A stretch of 17,790 nucleotides of DNA from Gammaproteobacteria bacterium (GCA_003562535.1 PWUP01000202.1:1-17790); one strand, 5' to 3'. Positions 1 to 7,586 are shown, numbered from the stretch's first letter. Numbers and translations: made by a program. Notes: generated by a model from the letters alone, not told the origin.

Positions 1-181
1 ATAAACGGGCATTATCCAAATAGGTGCTGGCATAAACCGCCGCCAAAGTTCGTGCTGAGAGCGAACCCCGCGCCTCTCCCGTACACCACTGATATATCCG
101 CCGCTCTGCTTGATCGGGGGTTAACGTGACCCTAGTGGAACTCGGATAACCGAGTTTTGCAGCGTATGGATTATTAATCAT
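1..181 (-). CDS. Hypothetical protein, N-terminal part only (runs off the left edge)
   Basis: An open frame reads leftward from an ATG at 181 to the window edge, giving about 60 residues that begin MINNPYAAKLGYPSSTRVTL. A good ribosome-binding stretch (GGGGGTGAG on the minus strand, about 195-203) lies roughly 12 bases upstream, with a 12-bp palindrome in the spacer. The frame is continuous and of mixed composition, with no signal peptide or membrane segment in the visible part. I do not recognise the family. It lies 36 bp downstream of cbbR on the same strand, so the two may be cotranscribed. That proximity alone does not assign it to carbon fixation. Confidence 0.5.
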   Translation of the reverse strand, partial: MINNPYAAKLGYPSSTRVTLTPDQAERRIYQWCTGEARGSLSARTLAAVYASTYLDNARL

Positions 182-182
182 C

Positions 183-194
183 AGATCTAGATCT
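183..194. repeat. 12-bp perfect palindrome AGATCTAGATCT
   Basis: AGATCTAGATCT equals its own reverse complement and is also a head-to-tail pair of AGATCT-like units. It sits between the putative ribosome-binding site and start codon of the left-edge gene, just after cbbR ends. It could be an operator or a small RNA hairpin affecting translation, but it is short and may be chance. Confidence 0.4.
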
Positions 195-217
195 CACCCC
201 CTGAAGTGGTACAGCAC

Positions 218-1138
218 TTAATGATGATTGGCCCAGTGTAAATCCCAGATCGTTTTAGCCTCGGCCAGCACAAAGCGACTGAAGGCTTCGGCCACAGGCG
301 GTAGCCATTTATCACGCCGCCATACCAGATACCAATGGCGTATCAGCGGAAAACCCTCAACATCGAGTATGACTAAACGCCCTACTTGTAACTCCAGTTC
401 CAAGGTGTGCAATGACACCACGCCCAACCCTAACCCCACGGCCACCGCTTGACGAATGGCCTCATTACTGGACAACTCCATGCGGGTTTTCAGGGTGACC
501 CCCTGTGCGGTGAAAAACCGCTCCATAGCCGTGCGCGTTCCTGAACCCTGCTCGCGAATCAAAAACACTTCTTTGCTCAGATCCCGCAAGGGAATACCGT
601 GACATTGGGCTAAAGGGTGATCCGGTGCCGCAATCAATACCAGCGGATTATTCATAAACCGTTCGCGCAACAGGTAAGGTTCATCAGGCGGTTTGCCCAT
701 GATAACCAAATCCGTGTCGTTATTGGCCAATTGCTCTACGACCCGACGCCGATTGGCCACATCAATGGTGAAATTGATGCCGGGGTGCGAACGACAAAAA
801 CGCGCTAACAATAAAGTAGCAAAGGCATTGGCCGTACTCGGCACGGCGAGACGCAGGGTACCCGCTTCACCACTGCGCAAAGCCGTAAACAAATCACGCA
901 TTTCCTCAAGCTGTTCGGCGATACGCTGGCTGTAGCCGACCAAAGATCGGCCTGCTCCAGTGAGTTGCACTCGTTTACCGATTTTCTCAAACAAAGGCAA
1001 GCCGAGCGTTTCTTCTAACTGGCGAATTTGCATGGATACCGCCGGTTGGGTCAGATACAGGATTTCACTGGCGCGGGTGTAACTCAGGTGTTTGGCCACA
1101 GCCTGAAAGACTTGCAATTGGCGCATCGTAATATTCAT
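218..1138 (-). CDS. cbbR: LysR-family regulator of the Calvin-cycle operon (CbbR)
   Basis: A 306-residue LysR-type protein of normal family length. Residues about 5-64 form the winged helix-turn-helix, with the typical core LTQPAVSMQIRQLEETLG at 29-46. Residues about 90-300 form the co-inducer-binding domain. It is divergently transcribed from the RuBisCO genes, which is the standard position of CbbR. CbbR proteins bind the shared control region and activate cbb transcription in response to Calvin-cycle metabolites such as RuBP or NADPH; that is family knowledge. The start could be the ATG at 1138 or an in-frame ATG at 1126 (MRQLQVF); neither has a clear ribosome-binding site. The LysR assignment is certain and the CbbR assignment rests mainly on context. 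Confidence 0.9.
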   Translation of the reverse strand: MNITMRQLQVFQAVAKHLSYTRASEILYLTQPAVSMQIRQLEETLGLPLFEKIGKRVQLTGAGRSLVGYSQRIAEQLEEMRDLFTALRSGEAGTLRLAVPSTANAFATLLLARFCRSHPGINFTIDVANRRRVVEQLANNDTDLVIMGKPPDEPYLLRERFMNNPLVLIAAPDHPLAQCHGIPLRDLSKEVFLIREQGSGTRTAMERFFTAQGVTLKTRMELSSNEAIRQAVAVGLGLGVVSLHTLELELQVGRLVILDVEGFPLIRHWYLVWRRDKWLPPVAEAFSRFVLAEAKTIWDLHWANHH

Positions 1139-1248
1139 CAGCTTTAACTTATGCTTGGTATAAAAATAATCTGTTTTTAATTATCGTTAGATTAAGCCAT
1201 GCTATGTCGCCTACGCAACAAACACACACATACTGGAGCATGAGCACA
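1139..1248. promoter_or_regulatory. Divergent cbbR/cbbL control region with inverted repeat
   Basis: This AT-rich stretch separates cbbR from cbbL. It contains an inverted repeat ATAAT-N9-ATTAT at 1166-1184 and, overlapping its right end, TTATCGTTAGATTAA at 1181-1195, which carries a T-N11-A spacing. T-N11-A inside dyads is the usual LysR-family binding signature. A possible sigma70 promoter for cbbL is TTTAAC at 1143-1148 with AATAAT at 1165-1170 (16-bp gap); the -35 element is poor. The right part is the cbbL leader, with GGAG at 1235-1238 acting as ribosome-binding site. The dyad is visible; CbbR binding is inferred. Confidence 0.55.
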
Positions 1249-2700
1249 ATGAGTGAAACCCTGACTGGCAAAGACCGCTATAAGTCTGGTGTGATACCTT
1301 ACAAAAAAATGGGCTACTGGGAACCGGATTATCAACCGCTAGAAACCGATGTGATTTGTTTATTTCGCATCACCCCTCAAGAGGATGTTGACCCTGAAGA
1401 AGCCGCCGCCGCTGTAGCCGGTGAATCGTCCACCGCAACGTGGACGGTGGTCTGGACTGATCGCTTAACCGCGTGCGAGCGCTACCGCGCTAAGGCGTTC
1501 CGAGTCGATCCCGTCCCCGGCAACACCGAGCAGTTTTTTGCCTATATCGCCTACGATCTCGATTTATTTGAAGAAGGCTCTATCGCCAACCTTACAGCGT
1601 CGATTATCGGTAATGTGTTCGGCTTTAAAGCGGTGAAAGCTCTACGTCTGGAAGACATGCGTCTGCCGGTCGCTTATATCAAAACCTTCCCCGGCCCGGC
1701 GACGGGTATTGTGGTGGAACGCGAGCGTCTGGACAAGTATGGGCGTCCGCTGCTGGGCGCAACGGTTAAGCCTAAACTCGGTTTATCCGGTCGCAATTAT
1801 GGCCGCGTGGTTTACGAAGGTCTCAAAGGCGGTCTGGACTTCCTCAAAGACGACGAAAATATCAACTCGCAGCCCTTTATGCATTGGCGTGATCGTTTTC
1901 TGTACGTCATGGAAGCCGTCAACAAAGCCAGCGCCGCCACCGGCGAAGTCAAAGGCAGTTATCTGAACGTCACCGCTGGCACCATGGAAGAAATGTACCG
2001 TCGGGCGGAGTTTGCTAAAGAACTCGGTTCAGTTATTATCATGATCGATTTGGTCATCGGTTACACAGCGATTCAGTCCATGGCCAAGTGGGCACGGGAC
2101 AACGATATGATTTTGCACTTGCACCGTGCGGGTCATGGCACCTACACTCGGCAGAAATCCCACGGCATCAGCTTCCGGGTCATCAGCAAATGGATGCGCT
2201 TGGCCGGAGTGGATCATATTCATGCCGGTACCGTGGTCGGTAAATTAGAAGGCGACCCGAATATGGTGCGCGGTTTCTACGATATTCTCCGCGAAGACTA
2301 TGTTAAGCAAAATCTCGAAAATGGCGTGTTTTTCGATCAAGACTGGGCTTCCATGAACAAAGTCATGCCGGTGGCCTCGGGCGGTATCCATGCCGGCCAA
2401 ATGCACCAGTTATTGGTGTATCTAGGTGAGGACTGTGTATTACAGTTCGGTGGGGGCACTATCGGCCATCCCGATGGCATCCAAGCGGGGGCGATTGCCA
2501 ACCGAGTTGCGCTGGAGTCCATGGTGCTGGCGCGTAACGAAGGGCGTGATATCTGGAACGAAGGCCCAGACATTCTGCGCCAAGCCGCTAAGCAGTGTAA
2601 ACCGCTGGAGGTCGCACTAGAGCTGTGGAAAGACATTACCTTCAATTATCAATCAACCGATACCGCAGATTTTGTCCCGTTAGAAACGGCGGCGAGCTAA
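1249..2700 (+). CDS. cbbL: RuBisCO large subunit, Form IC (red type)
   Basis: This 483-residue protein is the catalytic subunit that carboxylates or oxygenates ribulose-1,5-bisphosphate. Active-site segments are intact: K174 and K176 in ATVKPKLGLS, the carbamylated K200 with metal ligands D202 and E203 in FLKDDEN, the histidines of LHLHRAGH (290-296), loop 6 K332 in GTVVGKLEGD, and SGGIHAGQMH. The N-terminal half closely follows the red-type Form IC pattern known from Cupriavidus and Rhodobacter, as does the presence of cbbX downstream. The frame is open from 1204, but GGAG at 1235-1238 is 10 bases before the ATG at 1249 and only one base before the ATG at 1240. MSETLTGKDRY is therefore the likely start and gives the usual family length. 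First gene of the cbb operon. Confidence 0.97.
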   Translation: MSETLTGKDRYKSGVIPYKKMGYWEPDYQPLETDVICLFRITPQEDVDPEEAAAAVAGESSTATWTVVWTDRLTACERYRAKAFRVDPVPGNTEQFFAYIAYDLDLFEEGSIANLTASIIGNVFGFKAVKALRLEDMRLPVAYIKTFPGPATGIVVERERLDKYGRPLLGATVKPKLGLSGRNYGRVVYEGLKGGLDFLKDDENINSQPFMHWRDRFLYVMEAVNKASAATGEVKGSYLNVTAGTMEEMYRRAEFAKELGSVIIMIDLVIGYTAIQSMAKWARDNDMILHLHRAGHGTYTRQKSHGISFRVISKWMRLAGVDHIHAGTVVGKLEGDPNMVRGFYDILREDYVKQNLENGVFFDQDWASMNKVMPVASGGIHAGQMHQLLVYLGEDCVLQFGGGTIGHPDGIQAGAIANRVALESMVLARNEGRDIWNEGPDILRQAAKQCKPLEVALELWKDITFNYQSTDTADFVPLETAAS

Positions 2701-2713
2701 GGAGACACCATTC

Positions 2714-3091
2714 ATGATTACCCAAGGTACGTTCTCGTTTCTGCCTGCACTCAGTAACGAACAGATTCTTAAACAACTGAAATACTGTATCGATCACGGC
2801 TGGGCGGTCAATGTGGAATACACCGATGACCCCCATCCACGCAACACCTATTGGGAAATGTGGGGTTTGCCGATGTTTGATCTGCGCGATCCAGCCGGTA
2901 TTTTGATGGAAATTAACGCATGCCGTAAAACCCATCCTGAAACTTATATCCGAGTATCGGCTTTTGATAACACCAAAGGCTGGGAAAGTATCCGGTTGTC
3001 ATTCATCGTCAACCGCCCCAGCGTGGAGCGCCAATACCGCTTAGAGCGTACTGAAGTGGCCAGTCGCCAACAACGTTACGCCATTCGTTAA
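2714..3091 (+). CDS. cbbS: RuBisCO small subunit, red type
   Basis: A 125-residue small subunit that joins CbbL in the L8S8 holoenzyme. It begins with the conserved GTFSFLPALSNEQI segment, contains GWAVNVEYTDDPHPRNTYWE (about 29-48) and MWGLPMFDLRD, and has the red-type C-terminal extension after FIVNRPSVERQY. That extension forms beta-hairpins in the central channel of known red-type enzymes and replaces the loop found in green-type subunits. GGAGA at 2701-2705 directly follows the cbbL stop codon and lies 8 bases before the ATG. The 13-bp spacing suggests coupled translation and matched subunit synthesis. Confidence 0.97.
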   Translation: MITQGTFSFLPALSNEQILKQLKYCIDHGWAVNVEYTDDPHPRNTYWEMWGLPMFDLRDPAGILMEINACRKTHPETYIRVSAFDNTKGWESIRLSFIVNRPSVERQYRLERTEVASRQQRYAIR

Positions 3092-3100
3092 GGCTGACCT

Positions 3101-3985
3101 ATGTCCGAACCCGCTGCACCAGTGCCTGAGAGCGTTGATCTTGACGCTGAACGTCAAGGGTCCGGGATCGATGCCGTACTCGACCAGCTCGACACCGAGC
3201 TGGTCGGTTTGGTACCGGTCAAAACCCGGATTCGTGAAATCGCCTCACTGCTGTTGATTGACCGCTTGCGGCGTAAGCTCGAACTCAGCGCCGCAAGCCC
3301 TACCCTACACATGTGCTTCACCGGCAATCCCGGTACCGGCAAAACCACGGTGGCGCAACGCATGGCCGATATTCTCCATCGGCTGGAGTATGTGCGCGTT
3401 GGTCACGTCGTCAGTGTCACCCGTGATGACTTGGTCGGCCAGTACATCGGTCACACCGCGCCCAAGACCAAAGAAGTCATCAAAAAAGCGATGGGCGGGG
3501 TGCTGTTCATTGACGAAGCCTATTATCTGTATCGGCCAGAAAATGAACGGGATTACGGCCAAGAATCCATTGAAATCCTCCTGCAAGTGATGGAAAACCA
3601 CCGTGACGATCTGGTGGTGATCCTAGCGGGGTATAAAGACCGCATGGATAAGTTCTTCCAGAGCAATCCCGGGATGCGCTCCAGAATCGCCCATCACATC
3701 GATTTTCCAGACTATGAATCGCAGGAGCTGCTGCACATCGGCAAGCTGATGCTGGCCGAGCAAAATTACCAGTTCACATCGGAGGCCGAATCGGTATTTG
3801 CCGAGTACATCGAGCGTCGCCGTCAGCAACCGCACTTCGCCAATGCCCGCTCAATCCGTAATGCCCTAGATCGCGCTCGCTTTCGTCAAGCCGGTCGCCT
3901 GTGTCAGCAAGGCGGGCAACTCAGCCGTCAATCGTTGGTAACCATTGAAGCGCAAGACATCCGGTCAAGCCGGGTATTTGATTAA
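3101..3985 (+). CDS. cbbX: Red-type RuBisCO activase CbbX (AAA+ ATPase)
   Basis: A 294-residue AAA+ protein that remodels inhibited RuBisCO by pulling transiently on the CbbL C-terminus, using ATP and stimulated by RuBP. Visible elements are Walker A GNPGTGKT (75-82), the pore-loop tyrosine Y115 in VGQYIGHTAPKTKE, Walker B VLFIDEA (134-140), a sensor-1 region near ILAGYKDRM, arginine-finger candidates R193 and R195 in GMRSRIAHH, and the sensor-2 helix ANARSIRNALDRAR. The sequence closely follows CbbX of Rhodobacter sphaeroides. It starts 9 bp after cbbS with AAGG upstream. The N-terminal 20 residues are proline- and acid-rich and look disordered. Its presence independently supports a red-type enzyme. 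Confidence 0.96.
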   Translation: MSEPAAPVPESVDLDAERQGSGIDAVLDQLDTELVGLVPVKTRIREIASLLLIDRLRRKLELSAASPTLHMCFTGNPGTGKTTVAQRMADILHRLEYVRVGHVVSVTRDDLVGQYIGHTAPKTKEVIKKAMGGVLFIDEAYYLYRPENERDYGQESIEILLQVMENHRDDLVVILAGYKDRMDKFFQSNPGMRSRIAHHIDFPDYESQELLHIGKLMLAEQNYQFTSEAESVFAEYIERRRQQPHFANARSIRNALDRARFRQAGRLCQQGGQLSRQSLVTIEAQDIRSSRVFD

Positions 3986-4011
3986 TTCATTCACAATTTT
4001 GGGAGACTCTG

Positions 4012-5076
4012 ATGGCTCTGATCACCTTACGCCAATTACTCGATCATGCCACCGAACACGCCTATGGCGTGCCCGCATTTAATGTCAATAACCTAGAGCA
4101 AACACAGGCAATTATGCGCGCCGCTGAGGCGTGTGACAGCCCAGTGATTCTCCAAGCCTCTGCAGGCGCTAGAGACTATGCTGGCGCGGCTTTTCTGCGG
4201 CATCTGGTCGCTGCTGCGCTGGAACAGTGGCCGAAAATCCCGGTGGTCATGCACCAAGATCATGGTGGTTCGCCTGCCGTATGCCTACGCTCCATTCAAT
4301 CCGGCTTCAGCTCGGTGATGATGGACGGTTCACTGCGGGAAGATATGAAAACCCCCGCAGATTATGCATACAATGTCCGCGTCACCCGCCAGGTTGCCGA
4401 TATGGCTCATGCGTGCGGTGTATCTGTAGAAGGGGAACTGGGCTGCTTGGGGTCTTTGGAAACCGGCAGAGCCGGTGAGGAAGACGGCTCGGGGGCTAAA
4501 AGCAAGCTGGATCATTCCATGCTGTTAACCGATCCCGATCAAGCCGCTGATTTTGTCCAGCACACCGCGGTTGACGCTTTGGCTATCGCCATTGGTACCT
4601 CACATGGGGCGTATAAGTTCACTCGCCCACCAACGGGTGATATTCTGGACATTGAACGCATCAAAGCGATTCACGCGCGGATTCCAGACACTCATCTGGT
4701 CATGCACGGCTCCAGCTCGGTACCGCAGGAATGGTTAGCCATCATCAACCATTATGGCGGTGACTTGGGGGAAACCTATGGGGTACCGATTGAGGAAATT
4801 GTCGAAGGCATTAAACACGGAGTGCGTAAGGTCAATATTGACACCGATCTGCGCCTGGCCAGCACCGGTGCCATCCGCAAACATCTGACGGAAAATCCTA
4901 AAAACTTTGACCCGCGCAAATTCCTCAAAGCCGCCACTCAGGCCATGCAAGACCTCTGCGTCGCCCGCTTTGAAGCGTTTGGCTGTGCCGGCCAAGCCCA
5001 TAAAATCGATGTGCTCGACCTTGAGGCCATGACCGCACGCTACGCGACTGGAGAGTTAGCGCCGAAAGTGCGTTAA
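4012..5076 (+). CDS. cbbA: Class II fructose-1,6-bisphosphate aldolase, CbbA type
   Basis: A 354-residue zinc-dependent aldolase. It joins glyceraldehyde-3-phosphate and dihydroxyacetone phosphate, and in the Calvin cycle commonly also makes sedoheptulose-1,7-bisphosphate. Metal and substrate motifs are intact: H81/H84 in MHQDHGGS, VEGELGCLGSLE with the catalytic-loop glutamates, the histidine of IGTSHGAYKF, the histidine of VMHGSSSVP, and the phosphate-binding KVNIDTDLRLA. Length and motifs fit the class II subgroup found in cbb operons and in many glycolytic Fba proteins. GGGAGA at 4001-4006 lies 5 bases before the ATG, resembling the leaders of cbbS and cbbP. The 26-bp gap after cbbX supports cotranscription. 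Confidence 0.95.
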   Translation: MALITLRQLLDHATEHAYGVPAFNVNNLEQTQAIMRAAEACDSPVILQASAGARDYAGAAFLRHLVAAALEQWPKIPVVMHQDHGGSPAVCLRSIQSGFSSVMMDGSLREDMKTPADYAYNVRVTRQVADMAHACGVSVEGELGCLGSLETGRAGEEDGSGAKSKLDHSMLLTDPDQAADFVQHTAVDALAIAIGTSHGAYKFTRPPTGDILDIERIKAIHARIPDTHLVMHGSSSVPQEWLAIINHYGGDLGETYGVPIEEIVEGIKHGVRKVNIDTDLRLASTGAIRKHLTENPKNFDPRKFLKAATQAMQDLCVARFEAFGCAGQAHKIDVLDLEAMTARYATGELAPKVR

Positions 5077-5113
5077 ACCACAGCGCACCTCAATGCAATC
5101 CAGGGAGACACTC

Positions 5114-5998
5114 ATGTCAAAAAAGCACCCCGTGGTAGCGGTCACCGGTTCCTCCGGTGCGGGCACCTCAACGGTCAAGGTGGCGATGGAGCATATTCTG
5201 CGTCGTGACGGCTATAAAGCTGTGTTCATCGAAGGCGACAGCTTCCATCGCTATGATCGGCAAACCATGAAAGCAATGATCGCGGAAGCTCAGGCAGAAC
5301 AACGCTTTCTCAGTCATTTTAGTCCCGATGCTAACTTGCTGGGTGATTTAGCCGCGCTGTTCCGCGACTACGGCGAATCGGGCACCGGCCAACGGCGCTT
5401 GTATTTGCACAATGATCAAGAAGCCGAGCCTTATGGGCAGCCACAGGGCACCTTTACCCCTTGGGAGCCGATTCCACCGGGTACCGACTTGCTGTTTTAT
5501 GAAGGCTTGCACGGTGGAGCGGTGACCGAAGAGATTAATGTCGCCCGCCATGTGGATTTACTCATCGGAGTGACCCCGATTGTGAACCTCGAATGGATTC
5601 AGAAAATCCACCGAGACACGCAGCATCGCGGCTATAGTGCGGCGGCGGTTACCGATACCATTTTGCGACGGATGTACGATTATGTGCACTACATCACTCC
5701 GCAGTTCTCACGGACGCATATCAATTTTCAGCGGGTGCCCACTGTAGATACCTCCGATCCGTTTATTGCCCGCAACATTCCCACGCTGGATGAAAGTTTT
5801 GTGGTTATCCGTTTCGGCACGGTATTAAAAAAGCGCATGGATTACACCTATCTGTTGCAGATGATCCAAGGGGCTTTCATGTCGCGTCCCAACACCTTAG
5901 TGATTCCGGGTGGCAAAATGGGGTTTGCTATGGAGATTATCTTGCAGCCCTTGATTGAAAATTTAGTCAATCACGGTGAACTGGCTTGGCCGCGTTAA
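5114..5998 (+). CDS. cbbP: Phosphoribulokinase
   Basis: A 294-residue kinase that phosphorylates ribulose-5-phosphate to RuBP, the CO2 acceptor; together with RuBisCO it is diagnostic of the Calvin cycle. The P-loop is GSSGAGTST (12-20), D42 in EGDSFHRYDRQ is the expected catalytic base, and EGLHGG follows at about 138-143. Length matches the bacterial octameric class, which is usually activated by NADH. An ATG at 5093 is in frame, but GGGAGA at 5103-5108 stands just before the ATG at 5114, so the shorter form MSKKHPVVAVTG is preferred. It is the last recognisable cbb gene here; no bisphosphatase, transketolase or epimerase gene follows. Confidence 0.96.
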   Translation: MSKKHPVVAVTGSSGAGTSTVKVAMEHILRRDGYKAVFIEGDSFHRYDRQTMKAMIAEAQAEQRFLSHFSPDANLLGDLAALFRDYGESGTGQRRLYLHNDQEAEPYGQPQGTFTPWEPIPPGTDLLFYEGLHGGAVTEEINVARHVDLLIGVTPIVNLEWIQKIHRDTQHRGYSAAAVTDTILRRMYDYVHYITPQFSRTHINFQRVPTVDTSDPFIARNIPTLDESFVVIRFGTVLKKRMDYTYLLQMIQGAFMSRPNTLVIPGGKMGFAMEIILQPLIENLVNHGELAWPR

Positions 5999-6015
5999 AG
6001 CCCCCCCTCACCTAG

Positions 6016-6043
6016 CCCTCTCCCCGATCCATGATGGAGAGGG
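6016..6043. repeat. REP-like palindrome / hairpin after cbbP
   Basis: CCCTCTCC at 6016-6023 pairs with GGAGAGGG at 6036-6043 around a 12-base loop. The preceding CCCCTCACCTAGCCCTCTCC resembles the short interspersed palindromes with CCCTCTCC arms that are scattered through many gammaproteobacterial genomes. No T-run follows on the plus strand, so it is a poor intrinsic terminator by itself, but it could protect the 3' end of the cbb mRNA. Only one copy lies in this window, so repetitive status is inferred. Confidence 0.5.
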
Positions 6044-6165
6044 GACTGAACGATGATCATGGGTCGGGTGATCAGGGCGAACGGCTATACACCACCGAAC
6101 GGATCACATTCGGCCTGCCGAGCAAGGACAATATGGGTTACACTCAATACTTCATGAGCTTTTGA
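6031..6165 (+). other. 44-codon open frame in the cbbP-orn spacer, status uncertain
   Basis: From the ATG at 6031 a frame runs 44 codons to TGA at 6163-6165. The second half translates as GERLYTTERITFGLPSKDNM followed by GYTQYFMSF, which looks protein-like and uses codons similar to neighbouring genes. The start lies inside the REP-like hairpin and has no ribosome-binding site. An in-frame stop (TAG, 6013-6015) sits just upstream. It could be a small protein, the tail of a decayed gene brought next to the repeat, or chance. I do not recognise the sequence. Confidence 0.25.
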
Positions 6166-6186
6166 TTAGATAGGAAGGATTAACGG

Positions 6187-6735
6187 GTGTCACCTGATAA
6201 CTTAGTTTGGATTGACCTCGAAATGACCGGTCTGGATACCCAGAACGATCAGATTATCGAGATTGCAACCATCATCACCGACAGTCAGCTCAATATTGTC
6301 GCCGAAGGGCCATCACTGGCGATCCACCAGAGTGACGAAACCTTAACCGGGATGGACGACTGGAACAGCCGCCAGCATTACCGCTCGGGTTTGGTGGATC
6401 GAGTGCGCAACAGCACGCTCAGCGAGAGCGATGCTGAGCAGCGGACGTTGATGTTCATTGCCCAGCATGTGCCCGTGCGCACCTCACCGATGTGTGGTAA
6501 CAGTGTGTGTCAGGATCGGCGGTTTATGGCACGCTGGATGCCAGAACTGGAAGCCTTCTTTCACTACCGTAATCTCGATGTCAGCACGGTGAAAGAACTG
6601 GCGACTCGCTGGTATCCACGGCTGCCCAAGTTTGAGAAATCCAGCAGTCATTTGGCGATGGCGGACATTCGTGCCTCTATCGCAGAACTGCGTTACTATC
6701 GCCAGCGCCTGATGATTGATCCGCAAAAATTGTGA
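6187..6735 (+). CDS. orn: Oligoribonuclease (DEDDh 3'-5' exonuclease)
   Basis: A 182-residue cytoplasmic exonuclease that degrades di- to pentanucleotide RNA, including pGpG left from c-di-GMP breakdown. The DEDDh residues are all visible: D10 and E12 in WIDLEMTG, D110 in CGNSVCQDRRF, H155 and D160 in SHLAMADIRASIAEL. Length is almost identical to the E. coli protein. The start codon is GTG, supported by AGGAAGGA at 6171-6178 placed 8 bases upstream. The usual HxxLDD run reads HLAMAD here: the first aspartate is alanine while the catalytic second one remains. It converges on rhdA with only 7 bp between the stop codons. Confidence 0.95.
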   Translation: MSPDNLVWIDLEMTGLDTQNDQIIEIATIITDSQLNIVAEGPSLAIHQSDETLTGMDDWNSRQHYRSGLVDRVRNSTLSESDAEQRTLMFIAQHVPVRTSPMCGNSVCQDRRFMARWMPELEAFFHYRNLDVSTVKELATRWYPRLPKFEKSSSHLAMADIRASIAELRYYRQRLMIDPQKL

Positions 6736-6742
6736 ACCGCCT

Positions 6743-7558
6743 TTAGGTTGCAATCGGCGTATCTGACGCATTGCCCCAATCGGACCACGAACCGGGATAA
6801 CCCCGGACTCGCGGGTACCCCAAATATTTGAGTACCGTATAAGTATGTGATGAACGGTGATGGGTTTGGCAGTACACTACGATGTCTTTGTCTGGGGTGA
6901 CGCCGAGCGTTTCCAGCGTGCGGCGTAAATCCGCCTCGGGTTTGAACCGCAGCGCCCGATTCTCATCAATGCACTCCAACCAATTGAGATTAACAGCACC
7001 AGGAATATGACCGCCACGAGCTGCACGAATGTCTTGGCCAGCATATTCTGCTGGGCTACGGCAATCCAAGGGCAGAAAATCCGCAGCGCCCAAGCGGGAT
7101 TGAATGTAGTCACGTTCCGCAATGACTTCAGGGCAGTGCCACTGGGCGTGATAATCGCTGGGTTGTGGGCCGGCAGACGTGGTTTCCAACGGGCGTTGTT
7201 CATCCATCCAAGCCGCTAGGCCGCCATTGAGCACGCTGCAGTGGGGGTGGCCGAGTGCTTGCAAGGTCCACAGCAAGCGTCCAGACCGTCCACCGCCCTC
7301 GCTGTCATAAGCCACAACGTGGTGCGTTGGGGTCAGGCCAATGGCCGATAGCCGTTGACTGAGTTCAACACTGCTGGGCAATAGACCGCCTACGGGAGGA
7401 GCAGTACGAATAATGGCGGAGTAAGGTAAATTAACCGCCCCAGGAATATGGCCTTGGGCGTAATTTTCTGGGTTGCGTAAATCAACAAGTAATAAAGGCG
7501 CGTGTTGTAAACGCGCATGCAGTTCAGCCGGTTCGAGCAACAGCGGTAACGTGGACAT
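6743..7558 (-). CDS. rhdA: Tandem-domain rhodanese (thiosulfate sulfurtransferase, RhdA type)
   Basis: A 271-residue sulfurtransferase with two rhodanese domains, about 5-125 and 150-268. The second holds the active-site cysteine C230 in YCQTHHRSS, a loop almost the same as the CQTHHRSG loop of Azotobacter RhdA, where the persulfide also forms on Cys230. The N-terminal domain has D85 (AYDSEGGG) at the equivalent place and is structural only. It transfers sulfur from thiosulfate or another donor to cyanide or a thiophilic acceptor; the physiological acceptor is unknown. The frame is open to 7591, but AAAGG 7 bases before the ATG at 7558 and the match to RhdA length favour MSTLPLLLEP. The spacer to thiL is shared and divergent. 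Confidence 0.88.
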   Translation of the reverse strand: MSTLPLLLEPAELHARLQHAPLLLVDLRNPENYAQGHIPGAVNLPYSAIIRTAPPVGGLLPSSVELSQRLSAIGLTPTHHVVAYDSEGGGRSGRLLWTLQALGHPHCSVLNGGLAAWMDEQRPLETTSAGPQPSDYHAQWHCPEVIAERDYIQSRLGAADFLPLDCRSPAEYAGQDIRAARGGHIPGAVNLNWLECIDENRALRFKPEADLRRTLETLGVTPDKDIVVYCQTHHRSSHTYTVLKYLGYPRVRGYPGSWSDWGNASDTPIAT

Positions 7559-7586
7559 GGTTGACCTTTGGCGATTGCGCAGTGAT

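Noticed and set aside
1204..1248. Longer start for cbbL at 1204
   Set aside because: It adds 15 non-conserved residues. The ribosome-binding GGAG at 1235-1238 lies inside that extension and fits the ATG at 1249.
2337..2645. 102-codon antisense frame within cbbL
   Set aside because: It lies wholly opposite a conserved gene, has no ribosome-binding site or recognisable motif, and its composition is a mirror of cbbL codons.
6001..6050. Intrinsic terminator for the cbb operon
   Set aside because: The stem is good but has a 12-base loop and no T-run after it, so it was recorded as a REP-like repeat instead.
6877..7203. 108-codon minus-strand frame inside rhdA
   Set aside because: Same strand as rhdA but in a different frame, with no family features; the rhdA frame carries both rhodanese domains.
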